Below, one piece after another: positions 1 through 11,975 of a DNA stretch of 64,000 bases; position 1 is the stretch's first letter, and every line of letters starts with the position of its first letter. Under the pieces are notes generated by a model, which worked only from the letters and a program-made list of their open reading frames with translations, was not told the origin of the DNA and did not search any database. The stretch covers positions 36,573,518 to 36,637,517 of the forward strand of contig NW_024881313.1 of NCBI RefSeq assembly GCF_018691265.1, given 5' to 3'. Position numbers and translations under genes: made by a program. The DNA comes from Tyto alba. Its lineage: Eukaryota > Chordata > Aves > Strigiformes > Tytonidae.

Positions 1-1078
1 GTACTACCAGATGTGGAGGTGATATGATACATTCAGGATCTTGGATGCATTCTTACTCCCTGTAGTATTCTTGGACTGAGACTCCCAATGGAGACTCTCA
101 GGAATGTAGTTACCAACTTCCATTGTAGTCAGACTCTTCTATGTGTCTGAACAGTACTCTGCATTTTATTTTGCATATTAATTTGTAAAATAATTTTCAG
201 TGCATAATCTTCCATAGCCAGTTCTTCTTCTTTGGGATCATATTTTGGGAAGCAGTCACAGCACTTTCACCCCTGGAATGTATTTCCCCATATGAATATA
301 TGTCAGTCCATTTGTATGGGTAAATCAGTGCTCAAAATGAGGAGGAAAAAAACCCACTAGATTCATGTCAGAGGATCTCTTTATCAGCAACGGCTGGTGC
401 AGGGGAGGCACAGCTTGCTCTGTTTTTTTTTTTTCCCAGCAGATTACGGTCTGAGGCACTAGCTGCAATGAGTGGGAAGGGAGGAGCAGGCAAATGAGAG
501 AGAAAAAAGAAAAGGCCCTCATCTAGAGAGAAGCCAGGAGTGCTTACCTCTCCCTCTCCCTCCTCTGCCTTGCATTCACTGCCACCAGCTCTTCATCATC
601 TCTTTCTGCCCTCAGGGATATCAGTGTGGGTATCTGTGGGGGAATAACCTCATACATGGTTTTGTCTCCTCCTGAAAGTTTTCAGCAAATTTTTGTGTTG
701 GTCATTTCTTCAGGCATTGAATGTTCTTTATTAGAGAAAAGAGAGGAAAAATGCAACCCAAACAACATTTCAGCTTCTCCAGCAAAGTTTCTATTTTGAT
801 TTATTGAAAACTTGTCCAACCAGTTATTTATATTTTATCTGTGAAAGACTCAGAAATTTTCATCTGAAACATATTTCCATGGAAACGTCCATCTTTGATA
901 AGATGTCATTCCTCAGATGTTTCAGCTGAAGAATTTTGTCAGTTCTGGAAGAAAAAAAGTATGGGGGGCAGAACAAACAAAGACCAAGCTCACAGGAAAA
1001 CATGAAATGCTTCAGGTTAATGGACTAAAATGTCAGATGGTAAACTGCCATAAAGCCAGAGAAGTCAACCAGTCAACC
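1..1078. other. Non-coding DNA, no gene seen
   Basis: Stops are frequent in all six frames and the open frames here (up to about 67 codons) show no domain, signal peptide or codon bias. A 12-base T run lies at 423-434 and a C/T-rich tract at about 550-575. The stretch near 850-895 is AT-rich, with short runs resembling decayed archosaur repeats, too weak to name. Confidence 0.6.
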
Positions 1079-1120
1079 TGAGTCAATGGAGCTATGCTAA
1101 TTTACACAGAGGATATGGCC
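1079..1120 (+). repeat. Fragment of archosaur/turtle palindromic interspersed repeat
   Basis: The stretch reads 'gtcaatggagctatgctaat' followed by 'ttacacagaggatatggcc'. This resembles a common motif in bird, crocodilian and turtle genomes, in which 'aagtcaatggagct' is followed by 'tttacaccagctgaggatctggcc'. The family is palindromic and looks like a MITE. I cannot assign a database name from sequence alone. Similar fragments occur at 1520-1546, 7291-7340, 16690-16752, 60633-60672 and 62080-62130, which supports a dispersed family. Confidence 0.5.
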
Positions 1121-1519
1121 TTAGATTTTAATAGAACCAGCCTAGCAAGCTGTTTCTCCGCTTACCCATCCTCCTCCCTTTTTAATAAGCTCTCAGTCGT
1201 ACTTGGCCTATCCTTTAATAATTCACCCTTCTCTCTTCACGATTCTTCTTCTTTCTCTGGAGATAATGGGATGGGATTTTTTGCTTGCAGCCCTCACAGA
1301 AATATCATAGACAGGTTAAACTCTGCACAGCTGGCTACTGGTTTCTATCATATCCCTTGTGCCTCTTTTTGGACTCTAATATCTATCTTCTCTTTGGTCT
1401 TTACTTAGCCGGTGCCAACTGACTTCAGTGCTATTTGCTATATATTATGATATAGTGTTTTGTATTGTAATCTATAGATCCTGGGATATTGAAGTATTAA
1501 GCTCACAGAGCAATCAATT

Positions 1520-1546
1520 ACTTCAATGGGAGTTGTGTGTGTCTGG
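1520..1546 (+). repeat. Short fragment of the same palindromic repeat group
   Basis: 'acttcaatgggagttgtgtg' followed by 'tgtctgg' resembles the frequent archosaur/turtle repeat motif 'acttcaatgggagttgtg', which usually runs on into 'ctcagcacctctgaaaatcagg'. Only the first half is kept here. It could be a chance match because it is short. Confidence 0.4.
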
Positions 1547-4318
1547 CCGCAATTCTGGAAAGCAGATCTATGAGACAGCTCTAGGACACAATCCAACTTC
1601 TGGACCAAGAGACTGCTCTACCGCAGAAGTTACTATTTCTTTCTTGCTCAGGGCCAAATAGGTATTTAAAACATAATGGGCAAGATGCACATTATTGTAT
1701 GCTTTTTTTGTTGTTATGTGTAACTACAGTATGAATAACCATGTGTAACTTCTCAGTCCTGTGTCAAATGTAGCTGTATGAAATAAATACTTATGCTATT
1801 GACTTCCAGAGCTGCAAGTGTCTTACCCCATTCCCTTGAAGCCCAGATTTAAAGTACTGAATGTTGTGAGACCCACCAGACTACTCTGTTAATCTAGTTC
1901 TACTTTCTTTGTGACTATGTCCTTCCCTCTCAGTTACTTTGATTAAACAGAATAGGGAAGTGTTGATGCAGAAAAACACCCTTGCAGACCTTAAAAGGCT
2001 CATGCATCTTTTTTTTTGCAAGATCATTTTTGAAAAAGGAATGACACCTGATTGTCTCCTGTAGAAGTAAATAGAGTCCCCTGAGAATGTGAGCCCCTAT
2101 TTTCAGTGATGTATTTTGAATGCCTTGGTTCACTGTACTTGATCTTGTTCATGTGGAGGAGTGATGACACCATGAAAAGTCTGAGATGTCTTCTCCATTG
2201 ATTTCTCAGAAGTACATTGTGAAGAGCACACCTTTTGCACACCTTTTTCCAAAGTAGCTGAGATGCTTTTCAATTGTCCCAGGTACAGAGCTGGTAACTG
2301 CATCCTCCAGAGAAATAAAAATTAATGTGTGTGAATCATTTCCTTACTGAAACCCTGTGGACTCTGTATTGATTAAATCAACCTTTTGAAACAACAGAAG
2401 TATGATTGATGTCATTTGAATTTCAGCTCAGCATCTTGATTGACATTCTTGTTTAATGACTTTTCCTTATTTGTTAAATTTAATTGATGGTTATTGCATT
2501 TATTTCTAAAGAACATTGCTTTAATTAAAAAAATCCTCTGCTCTATGGAAATTAATATTCACCATCTATATGGCACAAAAGGGTATGTGGTGAACATAGA
2601 GAAGAATTAGTAGCTGTAGGAGGAGAACTTATGAGAAGATGATTATGAATATATAACAGAGGAAATAAACTACAAGGAAATTAAACCAAGAAATTTATGA
2701 GTGAATAATTGACCTCTGAGTAAATAGGAGCATTCCTCAACAGCCACTTGATGTGTTGTTAACCACTCAGTATTTCAGAACATTAACCACCCTTTTAACT
2801 AACCAGTTCTTTGCTATTGGCAACGACTCACTCTCTGGAATTGCCTTCCTATTTTGCAGGGTGATTTCTTACTGTATACATAATGCTATAAATACACATG
2901 GTGCCAGAGCTTTGGAGTAGGTGGGAGAAAGGTCATAATCTGTTACATATGTGTAAATCTACCCTTAGCCAAAGGGAATAGTTGTAGGGACTAACTAAAG
3001 GTACTTCTAGAATTATGCTGTTGTAAATGACAGCGACATTTTATCACTACTACCAGATGAATAGAGATCTCTTTCCACCATAAGGACCTCAGTCTGAAGT
3101 CGAGATTTTCAGAATTGATGGTGAAGTTTCTTAAATTGATTTTCAAAGTTTTCAAAGTTTCCATTTTCATTTAGATTTGGTGACTATTTAAGAATTGTGA
3201 CTTTAAAGACTGTAGATTAGAGATGTCAGCCTGTTCCCAAGAAAGTGCCAATATCTTCCAAATGAGAGGCCTGGTAATGCGAGCAGATATGTTAGCCAGA
3301 AAAGAGAAGCTGGTAGCAGTTGTATTTGAGAGGTAGTTCCCAAGAAACAGGGCGCCCATGAGTAAGGGCTAGGCCTTTAGCTTGGGTTGGATAATGGAGT
3401 AAGTGGAGTCAGAGCTCCCTGAAGGAAGACTAGGTTCATATTTTCAGGATTCAGAAATCATAATGATAAAAAATAAGATGGTGAAGTTTGTTCATTGGAA
3501 AACTTTTGTATTACAGTGGTCCATGAAGAATGAGGTATAATGGCTGTATATTGAGGATAAAAATCATGTTTTCATTCTAGAAAGACAAGTTATTCCTGCT
3601 GAATATGGACCAAACACATTGCTAAATTAATGCCAGTTTTACACCAATGAAACTGATAACAAAGGTATGATATCAGTGGAGCTTTGTCTTTTCTCCTTCC
3701 CATTAAATGCTGGTTAGAGCGCCAAACATTTTTTACATCATCGAATAGAGGGCAAGTAGTTATCTAGAAAATGTAATGATCAACTACAATACGTGACTGA
3801 TTGAATCAGGTGAGTAGTGTGAAAGATGAGGTTCACTTGCTGGCCTTGGCCTCTTTGTTTGGCAAAGAGAAATAAGAAGACAAAGCTCAGTTTTATCAGA
3901 AGTTAACAAATTACTAAGTAGATGAGAATCTCAAATCAGCTCTTTATTTCATTGTGATCCAAGTAATTAATGGAGTATGCTTGGAGGTGGTAAAAGACCA
4001 AACATAATACCTTAGCTATCTTCCCCTTCATCTCTGCTGGGACATAGAGTGGTGCTGTTGGGAGGCACTGTCTGTATCAGTGAAGACCAGGTAGAGCCTT
4101 TGAGTTGGAAGGTAGCTGGGCACTTAATTCTTTAGCTTCCTTGGAAAGTCCTAATCTACATAGCTGTAGTCTACATGAGTCCATACTTACAGTCCCAAGT
4201 CTCCCCTTTTACCTGCTCAAAGTCAACAAGTTTGGGGAGCTAAGGTTATAAGCCATAGGAATGAAACCATAAACTTATCCCAAAGGAAAGACACGCACGT
4301 GTTCCACTTCAGCACAGC
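1547..4318. other. Non-coding DNA, no gene seen
   Basis: Ordinary AT-leaning sequence with no open frame beyond about 77 codons and no coding signature. A weak trace of the palindromic repeat group may lie at about 3628-3690 ('ccagttttacaccaatgaaac', then 'tcagtggagct'). A small direct duplication of 'ttttcaaag' lies near 3140-3160. AATAAA strings occur but follow no supportable gene. Confidence 0.55.
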
Positions 4319-4377
4319 TTATTATTAGCATATTATTATTTATTATTATTGTTATTAGCTTATTATTATTTGTTAGC
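4319..4377. repeat. Imperfect (ATT)n microsatellite
   Basis: About 59 bases of ATT/TTA repeats interrupted by 'gc' and 'g' bases. The string 'ttattagc' recurs, suggesting a higher-order unit of about 30 bases copied once. The open frame crossing it on the minus strand is low-complexity and not a gene. Confidence 0.8.
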
Positions 4378-5840
4378 ATTGAACATTTTTCTTTCTGGAA
4401 AATGGAGAACAACCTGTAAGCTAATAGCAAGTAGTCCAGAAAAAAATGATCCAGTCTTTTTTTATCTTTCATGATGATGGGATGGTTTTAAAGGACACAT
4501 CTACAGTAGTGAAACAAACAGTGTTGACCCCCTAGAATTTGCCTTCTAATTTTTGTTTCTACTTGTTAGAATGATCCCTGTAACAACTTTTGGCCCAGGC
4601 CACCTAGTGTTGTCCCAAACAGTCTCCAGTTACTATTTGGAAGCTCACATGGATGAGGGACCTTTCCCCATAGGCGGTTTGGATGAGGCCACCCTTTTCT
4701 AGAAGCTGAAGGACTTTAATAGTGTGGACACAGCCAGACTGTGGTACTTGGCCTCTGGACCGTAAAATACTTCAAGGCACGATTTAGTCCACTAGAAGAG
4801 ATGTAGCTGAGACTTGGTAGGCTATATTCAGACATTCAGGAGAGATCCTTCCTCAGTTACCTCTTCAGCTAAGAATAGCTGAGAAAAGTTGTAAGAGGAA
4901 GAGAGAATATATGAGATCTTTTACACAAATCATCGACATTAAAAATGACAAGACTGTTTGGAAGATCTGTATCTACTTGAATTGCAGTTTAGTACTTTCT
5001 GGAGCATTCTGTTTTTCTGAAGGCTTTTGGTGTTTGTGGAAAATACAGGGCATGATGAAGAATTTGCATATGAGAATTGAGGGTATATTTTGAGCCTCTG
5101 TGGCTGTGCCCTGTTGCAAAACAAACAAATAACAAAGACGTAAAGGCCAAGTTCAAACTGGGGGCTAAGACAAAGATGCAAAAGGAGGGAGCAACAGAGC
5201 AGACTCCAAGAAAGCATCCTTACATACTTCTTCTTACAGGTAAACACATATTGGTCTGAATAGGTGAATATGGGCTTAAATGCTTTCTAGAGATGAGGAC
5301 AGGGTTGTGCAGAACTAGAAATCTGTTGCTGGATGAGTTTGATTCTGAAGTTCCTGAGAAGGGACTTCTGGGGAGGTGAATTTAACTGTATGGGCAGGGA
5401 AGTTAAAAACTAGGTGGTTACATAAATCAGAAGATAGAGAGATTGTCCATAGGAAGAGATCTCAAGAAGTAAAGGTTAGCCTTCTTTAATCAGAGTTAAC
5501 ATTTCCTAAGTGTTTAGATACTGTCTTAAATGTTCTGCATTCTAAAGCAGTGTTAAACATAGTGGGCCCATTTCATTTTTATTGGCACAAATGAGAAATA
5601 AACCTCTCCACTCACTTGAGCTTCTACTGCATGCGAGATCAAAATCAGAGCCAGAGGCATTTGGAGTCTGAAATAAATGTTTTTGGTTTTGATGTCTATT
5701 TTTGCTGCCTCTATTTAGAGCAAACATAGCCAGGGCTGGAAGTGAATACAGTGTCTCTGAAGAGGTGAATTATTCCCAGCCAATCTGTAGTGGCAGAAGT
5801 GTGATACCTTATGGGCTTGAAATAGACCATCCTCATTAAC
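4378..5840. other. Non-coding DNA, no gene seen
   Basis: Open frames on both strands around 4911-5259 overlap each other and show no recognisable domain. The minus-strand frame at 4939-5247 begins with a hydrophobic, cysteine-rich stretch, but nothing else supports it as a gene. Confidence 0.5.
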
Positions 5841-5846
5841 CACATG

Positions 5847-5910
5847 TTGGGCCAAACTCCATTAATTTCTACAGCCCCTTAGGGCTGAATTTAGCCCATT
5901 ATAACAAAGT
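5847..5910. repeat. Possible decayed palindromic repeat
   Basis: 'gggccaaactccatta' is followed about 20 bases later by the near-palindrome 'gggctgaatttagccc'. This combination recalls the ends of the archosaur palindromic family noted at 1079. The match is short and diverged, so this is a weak call. Confidence 0.25.
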
Positions 5911-6789
5911 GATAATATCGTTGGAAGCTATTTTTGTGCCCTGTGCTGTAAGTTGGATACTACGATAAACTAGGTAAAGCCAAGATATTTTAGGCTTTTT
6001 GGCATTAAGTAGTTTCCCAGTATTTGTCCATGATTTTCTCAAAAGTTCCCAACAGTGCTAATTAGTGTACATTAAGGATGGTTGAAATTCAAGAAGAACT
6101 AATGCAGAGAGTGTGTTGCGGGTACTTGTGGTGTCTTCAGAGCCATGTCCTTCTAAAGGTGGTTGAAGAGAGCTGTGTGATGTGGTGGTATGTTGGCCAG
6201 TGATTGGTGGGACTGGTGGTAGTGGTTGTAGGAGTGACAGTGATATGGAGTGAAGGAAAACTGGGCAAGACTCTAGGCAAGTTTTCTACTAAAGTCTCTA
6301 GTGTGGCCCACCAGGGGCTGTTGAGTTGCATGTTAATTCATGTACATCTCCCCTTCTGGTCTAGGTTATGTGGAGACCTCTCAGGCTTTGGTGGTATTGA
6401 GGCAGCTGTGTGATTTAGACTTTCAGTTGGGGAAAGAGTGGAGGTGTCAAGGTTACTCAGGACGACATCACAAATCCATCCTGGGGCTAAACCAGATGGC
6501 CAGCCCCCTTCCCACAAGGGACAGTGGGAAGCTAAGAAGCAGCTGGCATACCTTGTCTATGTGCTACTTCTTAAGCACCCCCCACCAATTTTGTCTTTCC
6601 ATAAGTCACTTGCCTTGTGGCTTTTGGCCATCTTAAGATTCTGGTACATGTCTCATGAGCTCTGGAGTATCAGTGTCTGCTGGGGTTTAGCAGCACAGAG
6701 AGGACCCATCGAGGTCATATGAAAACTTCTCTCAAATGTACACAATGTCTCCCAGTCACGGTCCCCTTTTCCAGCTGAGGTAAATCAGG
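5911..6789. other. Non-coding DNA, no gene seen
   Basis: Overlapping short frames on both strands at 6137-6722 are GT/AC-biased shadows of one another. The strand-biased 'gtggtggtatgttgg' region (6170-6240) gives the valine-rich and threonine-rich frames and is not coding evidence. Confidence 0.5.
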
Positions 6790-6990
6790 TGAAGGTGGGT
6801 GCCCTGCTGACATGTGCTGTGATGTTACGTGATGCTGTTCTCCCGTGTTGTTATTCCCGTGGCAACGACAACAATCATTTGACACATCATCCTGCCTGAC
6901 GCACGCCTGAGCTGCGCTGCACTGGCATCAGCCGGCTTTACACCTGCTGAATAATTGTGCTCTCGCTAGCTTCAAGATCGGGCATGTGAG
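6790..6990. promoter_or_regulatory. Candidate conserved non-coding element
   Basis: A non-repetitive, CpG-retaining stretch containing 'atgttacgtgatgctgttct', 'ccgtggcaacgacaacaatc' and 'gctgaataattgtgctctcg'. Composition and lack of repeat character resemble vertebrate distal enhancers, and 'gtggcaac' resembles an RFX half-site. No comparison was possible, so the role is inference. Confidence 0.25.
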
Positions 6991-7290
6991 CTTCAGCCAT
7001 TCCGAGAACAGCTTCACTGGAGCAAAAAATCCAGTTAAAGAGAGAAGCACAGCAGGCAGCGAGCTGCTGAGTCATTACACAGCCCTCCTCGGGTAGCCTT
7101 ACACCAACGCAGAAGATCAAAGGTGAGGTGACCTTGTGCATCAGAGGTGAGGCAAAGTCCTCTGCACGGGCTGGAATGTGCATTAGTTCTGGAATGCAGA
7201 CAGGCAAACACTGCCTCTATTAGCAGCTGTAGGCACGGGACTAAGATCATCTGCGTCTAAGGGGAAAAAGCTCCACATGTGTCCCAAACC

Positions 7291-7340
7291 CAGAGAAGTC
7301 AATGGAAAGGCTCCCATCAATTGTGAACCAGGTGCTCACA
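7291..7340 (+). repeat. Fragment of palindromic interspersed repeat
   Basis: 'gagaagtcaatggaaaggct' followed by 'cccatcaattgtgaaccagg' resembles the archosaur/turtle repeat motif in which 'gaagtcaatggaaagactcc' is followed by 'cattgacttcaatgggctttgga'. The second arm is strongly diverged. It is one of several related fragments in the window. Confidence 0.45.
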
Positions 7341-9894
7341 GAGAGTATTCTTAGATCTGCTTTTCTGACCAGGATTGTGATTAGTCAGGGTGATGTTTAG
7401 TTTTGGTCCAGTCTGTTTTGAAGCTGGCTGAAAGCTCCTGCAAAGCCTAGAAACCTCTCTTCAATTTGCTAAATAGGAAACTTGCATCTCACTGTGTAAT
7501 TTCACAATTCTCATTATAATCTCCAAAGAAACATTAAAATGGGTCGTGTTTTAAAGATTACTATTTCTCATCCCATCTCCAGCCCACTCTTTTTATTTCA
7601 GTGGTCTAAATATCAAGATTGTTATTTCTGGGTATGTGTGAATCAGTGGTTCTGCATTTGCTGATTTCTATACCACCTTCTGGCCTGGGTAATTAAACTA
7701 AGCAACCTTTTGACTACTTCTAGAGGGCTTGTCTGGCAAGGCCTGTTTCACTGGCTTGTCCTATGGATCCAAAATAACAAAAAGCCCAGCGCTCTTTTCC
7801 AGATCTCCTCCTTTTCTCTGAAAGGTGTAGGACAGAGAACACAAAGGTGTTGGTCAAGATGAAAGCAGGGCTCTTGTTTTCTGTATAGATCCCTTGCTCT
7901 GTTTTGGTCTCACAGGTGCTGCTATAAGATACAGACTGGTAAAATTAATCTCTCTTAAATTTAGACATCTGGAATGTGGACATTTACTTCTAAGTAGTCA
8001 TCCTGGGCCCCCCTTTATGGTCCAGTAATTTACCTCATCCTAAAGTAGACATTTGCAAGACATGCCCTATTGGGTTTTGCCCGAACAGTCTAGTTTTCAC
8101 TGGATCTCAGGATTTTAAAATCAAACTTCTGTTCAGTCTATTTTCACTTCAGTCAGTCATATCTGGAGATAGATTTGCCCTCTTTCCAAGATATGATGTC
8201 CCCTATCCTTAGGACTTTAGGACTAGACTCCCTAAAACATCTGCACATATGTCCCTTTGCAGAAATCATGCTTTTATGAGCTTCTTTCCCTGAGGCATAT
8301 CTCATTTTCAAACCATCCTCTAGGAAATATTTTGTAACAGAGGAATCTGAATGGGATGGTTGTGCTTCTGTCCATTACTGCTTGGGAAACCACCACTGAC
8401 CAGAACACCCACGAGCAAAAAAGCCACCAGGGCCAGAAAGCCCAGATGGGCTCCCCTGGACAAAGCCCATCATGATGTCCTCGTGAGCCAATTTACTTGC
8501 AGAACGGGAGAGCTGCATCTGGATCACACCTTATAACACACCGTGGGATCCTTAGGATGAAAGAAGCTATATAAACATGAAATATCTCTATTGATTATAA
8601 ATGACAGGGAGAGGGAAATGCGTGATTTTAAGCAGTGCCAGATCTGGTCTAATAGCAGATAAACAGCACTGGGGATGTTGGTCAAATGGTGCTATCCAGT
8701 CTACACCACTCATGTTCAGACAAACTGCAGGGGACGGATATTTTTTTCTATCGACTCCACAAAGACCTCTGTGTTCCTCTATGTCTTTCCTACAGAGATA
8801 AAGACATAGACACTGCTGACATGTTACATTCCTCTTATCTGGGGCGATTGTGCAATCCCACTGGTGTAAATCTCCTGCTTCCTAGTGTGATGCAAGCAAG
8901 CTCTGCCCTTGCAAAGAGGGAGGGCAGTTTAGCACGGCGCTGCCCCCCCCCCCAAAGGAAGAGGTGTGACTTGTCAGCAGGAAAATCATGGAAGCGATTA
9001 TACAGAAGGTGACAAAAGGTTGGAAGTTAATGCAAAGACCTTCCAAGAAAGCACCATACAGTTCCCACAGCAATTCCTCCTCTCGCCACGTGTCTTATGT
9101 AAGGAAACAAGAGACTGACTTGCTCAGCTGGGTAACCTCCCGAAAATCTAGGCAGGACTGTCACGCTGCAGGCTGCTGTTACGTGATCCATCTTTGGAAA
9201 TACGGTCCCATCAGGAGCACTTCCAAATCATTCATTCCCAAGTCCTGCCGTCCTGAGGACGCTGGGAATGATTTTTATCTCATGCAACTTCAGGGGAATG
9301 AAGCAGGCGTCAAGGGCCACTTTCGATGCCCCGTGTTATGGGAGACACCTGCATGAGGCTGGCAGATGGGAGATGAGACCTGTGCAAGACCTGTGTCCTT
9401 TTTGAGTGGCAACTAGAAGCCAGGTGAAATACATCAGGGCACCTCAGAAGGCATGACATACATGTATTTCGGCACCTGCGTGCCTTCCTGCACATCTACA
9501 CCCTCAATGTTTCCATCAGAGCTGGTCACCCTGGGCTGTTTTTGCAATCAGCGTAGAGATGTAAGTATTTTCAAGGTGTGGTTTAGCCAAACTGTTTTAG
9601 ACACCTGTTTCAGGAGGAAGCGAGTTGTTCCATAGACACCATGGACTATCATAAGTAGATTTCTGTGACTGCAAAGGGAACTCAAATACAGCCATTTACA
9701 TGCAATCAGATGAACCTCATCCTGGATCTGGTCTGTCTCACGTTGACATTAGCTTAATACCAAGAAAAGAGCAATGCACGAACCTCATTTTACTTGTAAT
9801 TACAGCAGTGTTGATGAGATTAGATTCAGAACCACCATTTGGCAGTTGTCCCCCAAAGTAAGCTCTGACAGATACTCATTATGGTAATGTTTTC
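7341..9894. other. Non-coding DNA; C11 run at 8943-8953
   Basis: No supportable gene. An 11-base C run lies at 8943-8953, next to several overlapping frames of up to 122 codons on both strands (8686-9495). Those frames have no recognisable domain, overlap one another, and none has more support than its competitors. The block around 9000-9350 keeps a few CpGs and is of moderate GC. Confidence 0.5.
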
Positions 9895-10011
9895 ATGGCT
9901 TCTCATATAAAACCAAGAGTTTCAGTTAAGAGTAATTTGCTTGGATTCAAGCCAATTGCAAACAGCTTCAATTTTAACGGGGTGTCCCACGACGCTTTCA
10001 ATTACAACGAG
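9895..10011 (+). other. Candidate short exon with strong splice donor
   Basis: An ATG at 9895 opens 39 codons that end exactly (phase 0) at a consensus 5' splice site, GAG|GTGAGTAAG, with the intron GT at 10012-10013. The frame stays open a further 22 codons past the donor. The predicted peptide is not recognised. The start context is poor at -3 (T), with a G at +4. An imperfect direct repeat, 'ttcaattttaacggggtg' and 'ttcaattacaacgaggtg', lies within 9967-10014. About one strong donor per strand is expected by chance in 64 kb, so this is weak evidence. Confidence 0.15.
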
Positions 10012-10186
10012 GTGAGTAAGAGATGTTTTGGTTTGCTGGCAATGCTGAAAGATAATTACATACATCTATATTGTTCCTGATCTAATAAAAAAGTTTCACT
10101 CAATCCCAGAGAAAACATTTCAGTTCGCTTTTAAGCATTTTTCACGTTAAGAAGAAAAACATAGTGAAAGGAAATCTCTGAACAAA

Positions 10187-10213
10187 GAGACATTTCAGAG
10201 TGAAATCTGTCTC
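10187..10213. other. Short inverted repeat
   Basis: 'gagaca-tttca' pairs with 'tgaaa-tc-tgtctc' across the 3-base loop 'gag'. This gives 11 paired bases with a two-base bulge. It is too short for a microRNA precursor and has no known role. Confidence 0.5.
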
Positions 10214-11756
10214 AAGCAATTTACGTTTCTTAATTCTAAACAAATTCATTTGACAAAACTGACAGAAATTCACAGTGTTGCTGTTTTTTTTCACCAGAAG
10301 GAGCATTTAGCTCCCCAAAACCACACCCAAACTGTTGTAGCTGCAGTGTTCAGAAAGGCACAGGGCTTTGGACCCTTGCTGGCAGGGTGGAGAGGAGCTG
10401 GGATGGTCCCTGCAGGTTGGTGACAGCAGGTTAACAAAGGGTTCTTGGAAATCTTCCCTTCACGATGCTTCCACAAGGTAAATGTTCCTGGTATTATTTG
10501 CAACATGGTCATATGTCAGAGCAAATGCCAGGTACAATAAGACCCAGACAGCAAAAATGAGTATAAATAGATGAGGGAATTCCTGGCATTAGTTTTGGAG
10601 CAGTTTGGGACTGGAACAAGTGAAAAATACAATTTCTCTAAAAGGGAAATTTCCTGTAAGTAAAAGCAATTTCCCCCATTTCTCCCCCCTCTTCTTTCCC
10701 AGATTGCAGTTTTTTACCAGGGAGAATCTAACTGTTTCAAGTGAGTTCAACCAGAATTTAATTTTGCTGAACTGGCCTGATTTGAGATGCAAACTGACCT
10801 CTGAAAGGCTGAAATTTCCCGTGGGAGCTGGAATTTTCTGAATTTTGCTCATCTCTTGTTACTTCTCACACAGAAATGGCCTAAAGGAAACAAACAGCCA
10901 CTCTCCCAGTGCAGATAGGAGAGCTGCCTGATAAGTAGGTTAATTTGGATGGGGTTGCCTGGTGGCAGCTCCTCTTCCTCTCTTCTGCCTGGGGAAACCT
11001 GTGCAGTGATCAGCTCTGCAGACAGGGCAGTGACAAGCTTCCATTCAAGGCAAAAATAATCTTACACATATATAAACTCGGAGATCCTTTCCTACAGGAG
11101 TTATTTACACCCCCGGGCAGACTGGCATGGCCTGATGCAGCTCCACTGACCTCAGCAGAGCACCCCAGCAAAAGGACCACCTCATTCTATATGTGAAAAT
11201 GTTAAAATTTCCAGCGAAACTAACGCCCTGAGGGATTTTTTGGTAGGTTCCACAAAACAGCTGATAGCCCAGATGGGACTTCATAGCTGTGGCTGGATGC
11301 TGAGAGGCTGCCAGCTGGTGATGCATCTCCGTTGGTGAGGTATCAGCACGTTAACGGTGAGGATCGGCAAACGTGCCAAAGCTGGGAGCCTGGGGGGATG
11401 CGAGACGGACGCGTGCGAGTGGCTCTGGATGGAGGCAGCTGGTTGCTTCTCATTGCCTCTGCCTCCATAGCACAACTGCAAGGAGACATCAGCCTCCAGA
11501 GCTGATGAAGGCCTGGGGCAGGGCAGCCTTGGGGCAGCTGATGGGGAGAGCTGGACTCCCAGGGACAAAGTACTGCTGTTTTTTTCTGCTGGAAAGTTCC
11601 TATCTGTATGTATAAGGTGTGAGGTGCAGGGTTGAGTGGTTCTGCCTCCTTGCAGCAAAGACAGATGTGCCTTCTGAGCACAGCTGTCTCAGTCCTCACA
11701 TATTCGTGGCTTTCCATGATGAGCTTCAGCCTTCCTCCAACTATAGTATAGTACCA
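10214..11756. other. Non-coding DNA, no gene seen
   Basis: Frames of up to 125 codons at 11281-11717 (minus, two phases) and 11373-11615 (plus) overlap in a moderately GC-rich patch and compete with each other. None has a domain. The palindrome 'ggaaatttcc' near 10646 resembles a kappaB site, but one match proves nothing. Confidence 0.5.
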
Positions 11757-11975
11757 GTCCTTTACATCTCATCTGAGGATAGCAAAGTGCCCTGCAAACA
11801 ATTAAGTCTCATAATCCCCCAGCGAGCTGGGGAAGAATTATCTCCTCATTTTTACCTGTCTGGAAAATGACACAGAAATTAATTGACTTCTTCAAGGTCA
11901 CTCAAAGAGTCAGTGGGAGATTTGAAAATGGGACCCAGGAGTCCTGACTGCGGGTCCTTTCTAACCACTAGATAC
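11757..11975 (-). repeat. Near full-length MIR (CORE-SINE)
   Basis: Read on the plus strand this is a reversed MIR. It has the 'tttaca...attaagtctcataatccccc' section, then 'cctcatttttacctgtctgg', then 'cttcaaggtcactcaaagag', then 'gacccaggagtcctgactg', and it ends in 'ctaaccactaga'. These match, in order, the antisense MIR features: TTTACA...CTCATTTAATCC, the CATTTTACAGATGAGG-like block, CCAAGGTCACACAGC, GAACCCAGG and AACCACTA. Length is close to the 260-base consensus. It is old and inactive. Confidence 0.8.

Noticed and set aside
4911..5259. Short hydrophobic and cysteine-rich frames on both strands
   Set aside because: Frames overlap on opposite strands, and none has a signal-peptide cleavage pattern, a domain or splice support.
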